Below are positions 1 to 12,130 of a DNA stretch of 64,000 nucleotides, piece after piece. The translations under genes were made by a program, and so were the position numbers. Under the pieces are notes generated by a model. It saw only the letters and a list, made by a program, of their open reading frames with translations, was not told the origin of the DNA and did not search any database. Position 1 is the first letter of the stretch. Each line of letters opens with the position of its first letter. Origin of the DNA: Siniperca chuatsi (taxonomy: Eukaryota; Chordata; Actinopteri; Centrarchiformes; Sinipercidae); NCBI RefSeq assembly GCF_020085105.1, contig NC_058055.1, forward strand, positions 7,514,822-7,578,821, read 5' to 3'.

Positions 1-904
1 TACCTCAAAGAGATCAAAAGGGGAATGAAGGGATCCCAAAACATTTCCAGTTTTCCACTTAAGTAACCAGGGGCATCCCAACCGTTACATGTTTGATAGC
101 AGAAATCCATATAGCTTTCACATCAGCTTTGCGCTGCTGCTGATGAAAGGTGTAATATCAGTCGCTGACAAATAGGGAGTCTACTGTCTGCAAGAGGAGC
201 GTTTCAGTGTGTGCATGTGTGACTGTGTGTGTGTATGTGTGCATGTGTGACACAGCAAGCTGAATGCAGGCAGACAGACAAAGAGCCACTCCCTACTGGT
301 TGTTGAAGGCTGTTGTGTAGATGCACGTCATCAACAAACAAGGGCTGTGTCTCCTAAAATAACATAATATTCCACAGCACAGGGGATGAAGAGTAATATA
401 TGATATTTTATTGTTTATCATCTATCATGGGACTTTTTTTAATATCAGGAACTATGATGCACAATTTTCTAGTCTTAATTAACATGGACAAATCTCTCCC
501 AGAACGACTGATAATGAAGGTTTCTGTTTGACTTCTCATTACCGTACCGCCCAATTTGAAAAAACATCAACTAGAGCACTAGTGATTTTTCATACCCAAA
601 CATATATTATTACATACATAAATATGCAAAGATCTACCAGTTATTATTTTTTCCATGTCATCCAGTCTTTGTTTCAAGCGCAGAACCACGTCTCAACAAA
701 ACTAGATGTTTTGTCCAGTTAATATTTACATCGAAGCATCACTGGAAGTCTTCTCCCTGTCTTGTATAAGATAATTGGACCATGTATTTGTACTATTGTT
801 AAAGCACTGATTTAAACTATTATGAACAAGACATCATTTGGAAATAAATATAGTAGCTTTAAATTTAATTGTACTTATCAAATACATTTTTAACAATGTG
901 TAGG
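1..904. other. Noncoding DNA, no gene seen
   Basis: AT-rich DNA with short TG-rich runs near 209-250. No exon with a recognisable protein match, RNA gene or clear repeat was found on either strand. Confidence 0.6.
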
Positions 905-990
905 ACAATTTCTTGGCCGGGAGCAGTGACTTCCTGGAGTCTCCACTGGTTGCCTGGTAACTTCACAGTGACGACAAGAGATTTTTTTAT
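905..990. repeat. Fragment of a dispersed teleost repeat
   Basis: The stretch contains the phrases 'cttcctggagtctcc' and 'tggttgcctgg', which I recall from the interior of a MITE family common in percomorph genomes. I believe it is the family of the element at 13,358-13,916. Neither terminus is present, so it would be an internal relic. This is recognition from memory, not an alignment. Confidence 0.4.
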
Positions 991-1579
991 CGAGAAAAGT
1001 GATTTATAAATATTAAATTGAATGATAATGGCGTTCAATTTCAATAGTCAAATGAAATTTTATTAAATTATTAAACATTTCATTTGACCTAAATCAGCAG
1101 TTCAATATGTGCAGCACAAATTCAAATATATGTAATGCAAATACAATCTCACATTAATCTCTTTCTCCGCCCTCAACTTCAGATTCCTACCTGCCCTCTG
1201 TTGCTTCACTTCCTCACTTCCAATAACAAAGTGGGAAAGACGAACCATGAGAAGCAAATATGCAGCTGAGGACATTAAATCTGATAAGAACGGAAGAAAT
1301 GTTTAGATCAAGATGCAGCTAGCCGAACCTGTAGCCAGGCTGCTGTTATTGAATCACTAGACAGCACATCAGCCTGTATGGCATCTACTCCTTATAGAAC
1401 CTCCATTATCATAATGTCCCTGGGCTTAGCACCTCGTCCCAAAGGCCAATGGGGTCTCCATTTCACCGTTCTTATAATGGAAAGTGCCTCAGAGCCTCGC
1501 CAGTCCTCCAGGTTTAGCCTGCTTAGTGTTGGGCTATTAGGAATATTGTGAGGAAGTGTGGTACATGTGCATATGTGTT

Positions 1580-1583
<4 letters not shown>

Positions 1584-1617
<34 letters not shown>
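1584..1617. repeat. (GT)n microsatellite
   Basis: About 17 uninterrupted GT units. Confidence 0.95.
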
Positions 1618-1620
<3 letters not shown>

Positions 1621-1639
1621 TGTACATAAAGGCTGGGTC

Positions 1640-1800
1640 AGATGTAATATGGGAATAATTCACTGGCAGTTAATGGGATTTCAGTAGGAGCTTGTGTTGT
1701 TGACAGTTTACTGTAGCCGCCTACTTCGGTGTGAATTATTAAACGGCTGTGAATTCCAATTAGTGGTTGTGACAATGGAGCAGGCCAGACAAAGAGCCGG
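1640..1800. other. Candidate conserved noncoding element
   Basis: Non-repetitive stretch with several AT-rich homeodomain-type cores (aattatta, aattagtg) between moderately GC-rich segments. It resembles the conserved noncoding elements found in long introns of vertebrate neural genes. This is inference from composition only. Confidence 0.25.
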
Positions 1801-2042
1801 ATTCACAGACAGCACCCACACAAATGACAGACAACAGAGAAACAGTTACGTGTTACTGAACACTTTCTCATAAACACACAAAACTGGCCACACAAACACA
1901 CAAACTCATTTTTGGAAATGTATTCGGTTTGGCCAAATTTGATTATTATTCACACAAGTTTAAAGAATTACAGAAGTGAAATAGGGCTTAACAAGATTTA
2001 AAGAAAAGCAGCTCCTGACAACATGACTACCTACACACACAA

Positions 2043-2044
<2 letters not shown>

Positions 2045-2092
<48 letters not shown>
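2045..2092. repeat. (AC)n microsatellite
   Basis: About 24 uninterrupted AC units. The open frames seen across it on both strands are products of the repeat, not genes. Confidence 0.95.
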
Positions 2093-2097
<5 letters not shown>

Positions 2098-2699
2098 TAA
2101 CCAGCAAGATTGAGGAAATAGCACTCTCCAAGTCACAGGGAGCCTTAATTTAATTTCCCAGTGTTTGCTTCGAGATGAGACAAGGTCATTTACATTTCCT
2201 CTCCGAGTATTTTTTTTTAAGCTGCTACTCAGCCCACCAGTAGAGCAGAGACACACACAGGACAAGGGAAAAGCACAAGAAAGCTTAGGCTTTAATAAAA
2301 AAAAAAGCATTGTTTTGGTCTGGGTGTTTGTTGCGACTGCTCGAGGTTGTCTGTGTCTACGTGTTTGTCTGTCTCATTATGCAGAAACACAAGGTTTCAG
2401 TGGCTGCCTGCTCGGTGTCAGTGCGTGTTTGTTGCAGTTTTACTATCTGTTCTCAGCTTTCCACATGAACATGGGCATCGCGGACAGCACTATTAAAAGC
2501 CAAGGTGTGCTCTGAACCAAGCTGTCTGTCAGCATGATTGGTTGGCTGTTTGTAATCAATGGAGCCTGGCCCACAGGCCAGCCACCTAAATCCATACAGA
2601 CGGCTGGGAAAGATGAGATGGCAGTGGGAACATAGGCTGCAAGAAAATTGTCACACACACACATGCAAACACACACAAACCCCCACTCCTTGTTTAAAT

Positions 2700-2960
2700 G
2701 GCTCCCCACTGTTTAAGACCCCATCGATCAGTTAGTGAGCGTGTGGCATTTTGACTTAAACCGTGCATGGATAATGGGCTTGGCAGGCACCATACAGATA
2801 GTGGGACAGCAGCCCAAAGAACAGGCAAATGGGGGGCTCATTAATCCAGGGGCATGCCGTGACATTGCCAACAGGCTGCAGCTGGATTGAGGAGCATCTG
2901 GAGCACCCCCCATCACCGGCCCACCCCTCTTTGGAGCAATGGTCTGGCCAGGTCTGGTGC
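2700..2960. other. Candidate conserved noncoding element
   Basis: GC-richer and more complex than its surroundings, with no similarity that I can see to the repeats in the window. Open frames run both ways (2,728-3,078 minus; 2,939-3,304 plus), but neither resembles a protein family and neither has clear flanking splice sites. A regulatory element is more likely than an exon. Only cross-species comparison can decide. Confidence 0.25.
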
Positions 2961-4740
2961 AGTTAACTGCCAAGGCAGATGGTGAATTGGGTGGGTACAG
3001 GCTGGGCATGAGATGTGCATGGGCAGTGATGTGGGTGATGGAAGCACACAGACATGCTTTGGCTTGCACTGGGCACACTGGTCATATTTACTTAGTGAGG
3101 GAGTGTAATGTAGGATTCATGGTTGTGCATTTTGGGTGCATTTATAGGGCTGGACATGGGGGGCTTTGGGAATTGGTAGCGTGTAGAGACTGCATAAACC
3201 TGGGATCAGACTACACAATATTAGAATATCAGCCTGAAAATGGCCTGATCCAACAGACGAAAGTTTGCATTGGGCATAACAATTCGTCCTTTAAACCTCT
3301 GTAGTGTGTCATAGACGACTGATTCTATGTGTAGGATGCCTCATGAGGCCCAAAGATGTCATGTGAATTTTTTTTTGCCTACTCTCATCTGGTTTGACAA
3401 CATCTACAATGTACAGTGTGATGCTTCAGATGCCGTGGTTGTCGACATTCCTGATCAAGTCAGACCTTAATCACCTCATCTGACATGGCGACCATACTGA
3501 AAGACATAAATGTCATGCAGTCTGATCATGTCGTAAGATACATACACCCTCAGAGCGTACAAAGATCGGGATACTAAACAACAAATAACACTTCCTTCCT
3601 CTTACAAATAAGAAGTTGAATTCATAAGCAATAAAACGTGCCCTTCAGTTCAATTCACTCATCAGTTTTGCTGCTCCAACCTCTGGTATGACCAGTAGAC
3701 AGTGGCTAACACTAGCTAATGTTAGCAAACGTAAAGCTATAGATATTGCTGCATAACTGAAATGACTAATTGCTGACTATAACTTTTTTCTACTTGTTTT
3801 ACTATTTTCTATTGTGTCACACATAACAATAGTTGAATCACTAAAGCAAAACAAGAAGTAAACACGCCGTACCTCACCAGGAGACATGTTTCTTTTTTCT
3901 TGCTTGTGGTTCCTCCTCGCTTTCCGTCAAGTTGACTAATGATGAATTAAAGCAACTGATTCAAGAGAATCTTGGGAAATGAAGAAAAATTTAGTGTGGC
4001 ATTACCCTGTACTTACCACAGTGTAAGGTATGACTGAGCTCAGTTGAACAATCTCAGTGAACAATCCAGCCAGGAAATGATTGGCCGGTCATTCGCAGTG
4101 AGCGGTTTTACAGATGGTTTTATGGTGATATTTAGTTCACACATTCATCACGCTCTGCTGTCCAGATCTCTGAGTGCAGGTCTGCATATTCAGTTTGTCT
4201 TTGGTGTTCAATCAATGAAGCCGCTGACGGAATCTTTCACCTCTGATGCATCAGTCCTGCATCACCTCCGTCTGGTTCTGCTCCTGCAAAATTACACCGT
4301 CATTACAGACTAAACACACACTCAGTGGTTTCCCAACTCAGACATCAATAAACTAATCACACACCCAGTACAAGCCAAACGGCATGTCAATGTGCCACAA
4401 TCACAAATGTCAACGCTAATGAATGGAAATGTATTCAGTGTAAACCTACACACACCAGTTGAACCGTTGGAGGGCAGAGAGGTGCAACAGTGAGCAGAAA
4501 GATGTACTGTCCCTCAACCAGATGGCTCCGATTCAGTTTGACAATCATCCTCACTGCTGAGGTGTCTTTGGTGCTCCATGGTGTTTTCTTGCAGCTAAGG
4601 CTGACCTTTGACCTCCCTGTTGATGTAGCAAGGGAAAAAAAAGAGAACTTCTCTTTTGGGATAACAGTATTATTTTGACTCAGTAGTAGATTTGTGTTGT
4701 CTTTTCTAATTATACAGATTCTTTTCTGCACATACACAGT
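2961..4740. other. Noncoding DNA, possible old repeat
   Basis: No gene found. The part around 3,180-3,560, with repeated 'tctgat' and 'tcatgtcgt' phrases, may be a decayed transposon fragment, but no ends could be defined. Confidence 0.4.
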
Positions 4741-5330
4741 CTCAGCACATCACCTCTCATTAGCCAAGTTGGGCACCAAATCAAGCTGTTTAATTAGCCC
4801 AAAACAGAGAGAGAAGAAAATTGCTAATGACAGGGAACACAATCCACATTAAACCAGAGCATGCGCACGTTTGTTTGTGTGTGATTTTGTGTACAAATCT
4901 GTGTGTGTTTAGCTAAAGCCCATTCTTCTGAATACAAAGTGTTGATGAGCATAATCTGGACTACATATGGCTGCATTCTTGTAAACAGCCGACAGCTTCA
5001 TTCTAATTAACCCACAAAATTAGAGGAACAGGAGGCCGCAGTTTGTGTGGGGGCGTGGTGGACCAGCGCTAAGAAAGAGAAACCTTATCATGGTCTCATT
5101 ACTGGGACCTGAACTGTGGAAGGAGACATCTGATAGGCTGACTGTTCTCCCCGCAGTGAGAATCCTCTGAGCCTGTGCTATATTGTATCAGCTCAGTGGG
5201 GGATTGTGGAGGAGAGACAGTGATGGTCTCATAGCTGCTTTTTAGTGCATGCTAATGGCTAATTAGGCATTTCATGACTAAAGCTGCATGGTTATTCTCA
5301 TTACATGCTACTCAGTACTCCCAGAGTGTC
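4741..5330. other. Candidate regulatory cluster with TAATTA-type sites
   Basis: Several homeodomain-type cores occur close together (tttaattagccc near 4,790, tctaattaaccc near 5,003, ggctaattaggc near 5,257) in otherwise unique sequence. Such clusters are typical of conserved enhancers in gene deserts and long introns. The sites are visible; the enhancer role is inferred. Confidence 0.3.
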
Positions 5331-8300
5331 ATAGCATTGTGCTGAGGACGGGGAGAAGGCCTGCCTCCGTTTTCAGTGTCTCACTGTGAATTCTTTGAAT
5401 TTTGTGTATTTTTTGTAACCTAAACACTGACTGTATTTGCTGGTTATTCATAGCTGTTGAATTTAATGCTCTGATAATAGCAACTCTTCCATCCCACTCT
5501 CCATAGATGTTTATTGGACTGTTCAAAGTCTTCCTCCCTGACATGATAGAGGTCCTATAGATGCTTCTGTCAGCTTAAGTCCTCACCCAGGCGCTTGGTC
5601 ATTAAAATACTGTTTGTCAAACACCCTCCAAATTAGACACAGCACCATTACATTTAAAGGGAGTGTGTGTGTCCCTTGGTGTTTGTGTGTGTCTGTAAGA
5701 GTGAGATTGGGGGGGTGGGGGTTTTTCTGCTGTTGCTTAGTGATAAAGCTGTTAATAGAGTAGCCACTGAAGATGTTAACCAGTCTTTGTGCAGCGTGAT
5801 GAACGCTCCAGTTATCATGATGATCTGACACAAGGGAACCCAGCACAGTGTTTATGTGAGTTTGGGATCATTGTGTGTATGTATGTGTGTGTGTGGGTAG
5901 AGGGTCACAGGGGTTTGTAATAATAGAAATCTGCATCTTTCTTATTTTGCCGTGTCACCATCTTCAAATGGAGGGGTTTTTCCAGACATGCATGAGATGC
6001 TTTTGGGATAAGGGAATGTTTGTTCACAGAGAAGAGATACGTGCTGATTTAAGGCCTTAATAACAAGGACTACAACTTGTTATTAAAGCATGACTAGTCA
6101 GTTTTGCACCTGGCTTCGTCTTCTGTCTATTAATTCTCCCACAGACAGCGTGACAACCAAGTGGCTCTGGTCCTCCCTTTGGTTGAGTGCAGCTTCAGCT
6201 CCAAAATAAAGCAGAATGCTTAAAAGCCTTCTGATAAATAAATCTTTCGATTGTTCCGTTTTTTTCACCTATCGTGCTACAAGTGCCGAGAGGCTCGAGA
6301 CACTGTTTGAGTGGAGATAAAGCTGTGTTTGCTTGTGTTCACATTTTTTTGAAATCCTAGATAAATGCATTTAAAAGATCATTTATATCATATCTGCAAC
6401 ATATTACTTCATGATCATATTTTGAAACTTATACCAGAGAGTCTATACATGAGCGTCTCTATATAACTTTAAATTAAGTGGGGACACTTTGCCTTGTGCA
6501 GTCTGTGTGCACTCATACAAACACATACTGTACCAGTTTCTGGGGGAGATAACAGCTCTATTTACGCTACCTTGCTTGCCTCACCATTCTCTAGTGATAA
6601 CACTTAATAGTTGCTCACTTGTGTGTGAGCACCTCAGTGTCAGTCGAGTGGCCAGCACCATTTGCCCTCAAAAATACAAACCAACTGTAGTACAATTTTG
6701 GCTGACTGAAACCAAACTTGGACTTTAGATCAGTAGGAATCAGGTATGACATTTTGAGTGTTGGAAGTGGAGGGCTAAGCATGATATTCTGCAGCCAGGC
6801 TGATGTGTTTGATCCTAAGTGTTGCACCCGGCGACCTCCCCACCAGGCCCCCACCCACCTGGTTTCCCTCTCAAACCTCACATCCCAGGGCGATGATGAT
6901 GAGTTCCTCTCCTGCACCTGACAAATTGCTCAGCGGGCCGGCCTGAGAAAGGTGGAGAGGTGGTGTGGAGAGGGGTGCAAAAATTGCATCCCTCTATGCT
7001 TGCAAGTGCATTGCAGCTTGTGTTTGATGGTGGTGGTGGAGGTATATACTGCCAGATTTTTATTCTTGTCGCGTGGAAACACGATCAAGAACAGAGGAAA
7101 TTAAAATACAGACAAATAAAATTGTTTATGGTGGGTTAAAAATTTAACTCTGTAACTCCTAGGATCCATAAAAACATTGTATCCCCTTTCATTGTACACT
7201 GAAAACTTTTTCCTGCAATGAGGACACCTTGCACCTTGTTGTCACAATTACACAGCCAGCCTCTCACAGTGAGTCCACTTCACCTATCAGCGTGTTGTGA
7301 TTGCTGTGATTGAAGGACGATCAACATGTCTGTGTGTGTTTGTAGGGGAGGTAGTGTTCAAATTGAGCTTTGAAACCATGCGGGGCAAATCAGAGGGGCG
7401 CAACCGATCATAGCACTGTGGTGTTTGCAGTCATACTGGACGTAAACCCACGTGTGCGTGTGTGTGTGTGTGTGTGTGTATTGACATACAATTCTATAAA
7501 TGATTCATGATGCCATTAAGTTCTGTGAAACACTTGCGAAGAATAAGCAAGATGTCAGCAAAATTACAGATCAGGATACTGAATCTGTAAAAGGTGTTTA
7601 AATTTTCATAATAACACAGCAGCAAACTTCAACTATGTGGTCTATAAATAATAATAATCATAATATACAATCATTTAATGAGCATTTCCTAAGTTGCCAC
7701 CATTTCTAGATACTTTCCCTCATGTCTCTCAGGCTATCAGTTTTGCCATGATGGATGCTCAGAGGGCGAAACAATAAGTATGTGTGATTAAACCCCAGTC
7801 ACGCCTGAACAACCAGAGGTCACTCTTTGACCCTGACCACTGACACCCTGCATGTGTGTGTGTTTGTGTGACAGACAGAGGACTAAGAAGAAAATAAAGG
7901 AGAGTAAGGCTCACTGTTGTTACCAAGACTCTGTTCCCAAGAAGGGCCAAATGTCGCACAGCCACACACAGGACAGTGTGTGTGTGTGTGAGGAGCACAA
8001 CCACCACTGCTCTGACTGCTTTCATGAAGGCTGCTGTAACCAAGGAAAGGCTTTCACTGCATTAGCGCTCCTCTCCCTTGTGTCTCGGTGGTCTTCTTGA
8101 TTACCTCTCTGGTCATCCTTGTTACCTAAGCCTTCATTTACAGATCTGAAAGCATGTGATCGATTGAGGGGGAGCCATTTATCAGCATAGAGAGGCTGAA
8201 GGTAGATTTCTAATTGTCTCCTTAGATTAAAGAAAAGATGTGTGATTAAAGAGCAGGATCAGTCCTCTTGCTTTGAGCAAGAAACCTCAGAAGTCCAATG

Positions 8301-9225
8301 AGATGACATAGGGTGAGGTTGAGGTAAACTGCTTAAGTCCCTTCTTACTCCATTAGCGTGGAGCACTTTAAGAGATTCATTAAGATGTGTATATGTGTGT
8401 ATTTGTTTGTGTATGTGCACCTGTGTGTCACACCCATGGTTGGCAGAGGGAGGAAGGGAGAAGCTCATTAAAGATGGAAGAGATGGAAGTGCAAAGAGTT
8501 TTAAAAGAATACACTGAGTCTAGGAGGGACCAACTGGTTTATCACATGATGAGAACAGAAACCAAAATCATCTACATGATCCTGATTTGTTTCATATCAG
8601 TGCTGAAATGATTGATTACGGAAGGTAAGTAGCATTGTCTCAAAGTGAAAGAAAGTGGAACTTGAAGTAGCTCTAAATATAGTAAATAATTTATAGACAG
8701 GTTTCCCATTTCAACAATCAAGGACACAGGCGCAGTATAGGGGTATAGAAAACTCATTGCCACAATGTCATGATAGCTTATGTGTACATTTTCAGTATTT
8801 GAAAAGAATTTGTACGTGGCACTCATCCCCGCATTTCGAAAACGTTTTTACTACACGCCACACTTTGGTTGACAACTGTCGGCTCGAGCTAGCTAACATG
8901 ACACATGGAATTCCAGTGAGACAGCAACTAGCAGCCCAGTGATAACGCTAACAGAGACTACACGAAGTTAGCTCTACATGTAGTGAGAAATGACATGTGT
9001 ATGTCTCAAACCATCAACAGGCAGCAAAGGGTAAAAGCATAGAAGACCCCCTTACACAAGTAATGTTAGCATATAAAAAGGAACGTTAGCACAAACTGTA
9101 TGAAATTTCTGCTGTTTCCCTGATGTACAAGTTAAGCGTACAGAAGTTCATTTATTGTATTAGTTACGTTAGCATGTATGATAATCACTGTTTACACAAA
9201 CACACAGTAAGTGTTAGCTTAAAAT
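5331..9225. other. Noncoding DNA, no gene seen
   Basis: Contains short TG runs (5,875-5,895; 7,452-7,480) and unique AT-rich DNA. The open frames here do not match a known family and lack convincing splice contexts. Confidence 0.55.
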
Positions 9226-9790
9226 GGGTGTTTCTTCTGAGCAAAAACCAAGTGGCAACCTCTGGGCCTGAAAAGTGAAGCCAATACGGAAGTGCCCTAA
9301 ACCTGCATTCGTTCTAATGACCAGCAGGGGGTGACTCTGGTTGCAAAAAGAAGATTGTATAGAAGTTTATGAGGAAAAGACCCTACTTCTCACTTTATTT
9401 ATTACCGCAGTAAACATTTTCCTAATGAGTTTATGGTCTCAATCGCTAGTTTCAAGTCTTCTTCAATACAACATGATGATCATTTTGTAAATTATGGTCC
9501 CATTTAGAGTAAAATAGACGATAAAGCAGGGTATGCTTTAGGGTGCAACTACCTTGTGATTGACAAGTTGCTACCACCATCATGACAGCCGCCTCAGCTG
9601 TCATGACGTGTAACCCCCTTTTTATAGCATCAAATAACTAATTAAAAACAAACTTATCAGAAAAATTAACACTTGAACATACATGAATACATAACATAAC
9701 ATGTCTGGTTGCAAAAAGCCAAGATAGATGGCCAAAATGCATCTTCAAAACAGCAGTCCACAAACCAATGATGTCACTTTGACCAGATCG
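9226..9790. repeat. Non-autonomous dispersed repeat, teleost-common
   Basis: Begins near 'aaccaagtggcaacctctgg' and carries 'aagtgaagccaat', 'cagggggtgactctggttgc', and at the far end 'agatggccaaaatgc' and 'cagtccacaaaccaatga'. I recognise these phrases in this order as a very common percomorph element, probably derived from a DNA transposon. It encodes nothing. The exact ends are uncertain. Confidence 0.6.
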
Positions 9791-10644
9791 CTAGATGCTA
9801 ATAGCTAATTCTGCACTCTGAGCTAACACTGAGGTTTGCCTCTTGGTACTGAACATTTGCCACCCATTACTTTTGGAATTTGTGCAGTTTATGGCACAAA
9901 AACAACTTCAGTCAATCCGTTTTCTACCCCCTGCATGTGCATGCATCTCACAATAACATCACTCAGCAACCTGTCTATAATGCTAAGTGGCTAAATCTGG
10001 TGGTTTAGGGAAGACTTAAGATTCACACAAAATATATTCCTTATTTCCATGCTGAGTAAATGTGGTGAACTGCGTGTTCTCCAATTCCTTCATTCAACCT
10101 TTAAAACAATAACAGAAAGAGGAGAGGAGGAAAGGAAGACTAATAAAAAGATAAAGAAAGGAAAAGCAGAGCCAGAAGGAAACAAGCCCATCTTATCTAA
10201 AGGGTTCATCTGTGGCAGGCCGCTGTGGTGCTCCATCTCTTGTAATGAACTTGATCCCAGAGATCTGCTGATCAAATGATCACCAGTCAGTGGCACTCCA
10301 ATTTGAGAGACCAGCAGTGGAGCACACAGACTACAACTGACACGTCCCCTCTACAAAGGCAGCCCACAAAATATCGTTTGTAGAGAATTAAGACAAAAGC
10401 CTCCCTTTTGTTCTTGTTCCCTTGAGGGTGCCGTGGATTTTCACACTTCTGAACAATGGCTTGTAGATGCAACGGAGAAATGTGATAAAATGGACTGCAG
10501 TGGAAATCAACTGCATAAACACACACACACATATCTGAAAAGCATGGTCAGTTTACTCTGTTGGAAATCCACAACAAACGATGACACTCTACTCCTAATA
10601 AGATGCATTCAGCCAAGGATGAGATTAGTAGGGGAGTACTGAGA

Positions 10645-10645
<1 letters not shown>
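9791..10645. other. Noncoding DNA, no gene seen
   Basis: Unique sequence with a purine-rich segment near 10,115-10,180. No exon or RNA gene recognised. Confidence 0.55.

Positions 10646-10704
<59 letters not shown>
10646..10704. repeat. (AC)n microsatellite
   Basis: About 29 uninterrupted AC units, the longest dinucleotide tract in the window. Confidence 0.95.
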
Positions 10705-10709
<5 letters not shown>

Positions 10710-11815
10710 AAAGCTGTTAAGATCCCTGGGCACTTTTAGAGACTTCTGCTGGAATGTGAGAGGGAGCATCCAATCTTCTTTAAAACCCCGTCGTCTACGT
10801 CTGCAGTGTGTGTGTGTGTGTGTTTAGATAGTTGTTAAGATACATTCTTTTCTTGGGTGTATTTGGCAGCTTTACTTTACATGGCGTGCACACACAAACA
10901 CCTGCGCTAGACTATAGCCTGTCAATGTTGTGACAGACATATTCTTCATATACAGTAGGAGTCCTGTCTGGTCTGGATCGCCTGCTGTGCCCCGTCTCTG
11001 CCTCAACCTCATTCCTGTTCCCATTCCTATCAAACACACACGCACACACCTATGTCTGCTGCAGGTCCCCCACTTGGTAGGCAGTTGAGGTGAAGGCTAA
11101 AGGTAATGCTTTCCATTTTTCCTTAATGCCAGTGGGTCAGGGAGCGATGGCAGGGCAGAGCTTCATTACAGCAGCCCAGCAGGGCCCCATGTCTCCTGGT
11201 GGGATTCATTATGTTGCTGCCCCCCACCCCCAACAAACACACACACACACACACAACCCCCCACACAACCCGACTACATGCTGCACTCTTCGTGATAGAT
11301 TCTATATATTTTCAGATAATGATCCTCGAGGTTTGTACCATGGCAGGACTCGTTGATGCTGCAAGGCTGCAACATCCACTCTTCTTGCTTTTTGAAGAAA
11401 ACACTGCCTCAGCTGCATATTTGCACACTGTTGTTTCCATGAAGACAAAACGAACTTTTCCTCAGGAAAACATGGCTAAGCACATGATATTTTAGAGGAT
11501 TTGCAAACTGCCATGCCTGAAAATTTCACTTAGCAAGTTACACTGCTGAGTCCAGAGCCAATATAGATAATTCATTTATTACTTTCAGACATTCTGTGTG
11601 CAGACAACACAAGCAACACACACACACACACACCAACTGATTAATGGGAGCTCATATATATATGCCCAGGTGCAGGGCTCCTGATCTTTTGTCTACAGCA
11701 GCGTTGTGCACAGCACATTCATACTGATCCACTGTCTCTCTTCCACTGCTTCATAAACAACACACTGCCAAGGCGACACTTTTTAAAACTGTCTTTAGAT
11801 AATTATTTGTGTTTA
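10705..11815. other. Noncoding DNA with short CA runs
   Basis: Short (CA)n runs at about 11,236-11,255 and 11,618-11,632. No gene or RNA recognised. Confidence 0.55.
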
Positions 11816-11920
11816 TTTTGCATCTCTTTGTAGTCATTTTGTGTCCATTTTTGGCCGTTTTGCGTCTCTTTGTGGTCGTTCTGCATCTCTTTGTTGTCGC
11901 TTTGTGTCTCTTTGTAGTTA
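11816..11920. repeat. 21-bp tandem repeat, five units
   Basis: Five contiguous 21-bp units start at 11,816, 11,837, 11,858, 11,879 and 11,900. The consensus is roughly ttttgcgtctctttgtagtcg, with a few substitutions per unit and no length change. Because 21 is divisible by 3, the units keep one frame open and create a false seven-residue protein repeat. It lies directly beside a SINE-like element and a (CT)n tract. Confidence 0.85.
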
Positions 11921-11944
11921 TTTGATTGACTTTCCAACAAGAAG

Positions 11945-12008
11945 TGTTAACAGGCCAGTGCGCCCTGGTTCAAATTCAGCTCATGGCTCTTTGCTGCTTT
12001 GCTGTCAT

Positions 12009-12066
<58 letters not shown>

Positions 12067-12130
12067 TTCCTGTCTTTCTTCACCTGTTCCTATCAAATAA
12101 AGGCAAAAAGCCCCAAAACATAATCTTTAA
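11945..12130 (+). repeat. SINE-like element, forward copy
   Basis: Starts with 'gccctggttcaaattcag', which resembles a tRNA promoter B box. It continues through 'tcatggctctttgctgc' and a pyrimidine tract, and ends in 'caaataaaggcaaaaagcccc'. The same modules occur in reverse orientation at 27,541-27,700, which supports a dispersed family. Assignment to tRNA-derived SINEs rests on the B-box-like head; the A box is not clear. Confidence 0.6.
12014..12062. repeat. (CT)n microsatellite inside the SINE-like element
   Basis: About 24 CT units in the position where the other copy of this element has a short GA-rich stretch, so the microsatellite probably grew from the element's own core. Confidence 0.9.

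Noticed and set aside
1960..2310. 116-codon minus-strand frame with a run of alternating Cys-Val
   Set aside because: The frame is opened by the (AC)n tract, which translates as alternating residues; no family similarity.
2939..3304. 121-codon plus-strand frame
   Set aside because: No family resemblance and no clear splice sites or promoter; overlaps an open frame on the other strand.
10548..10827. Open frames on both strands across 10,603-10,769
   Set aside because: They consist mainly of Thr-His or Cys-Val runs from the (AC)n microsatellite.
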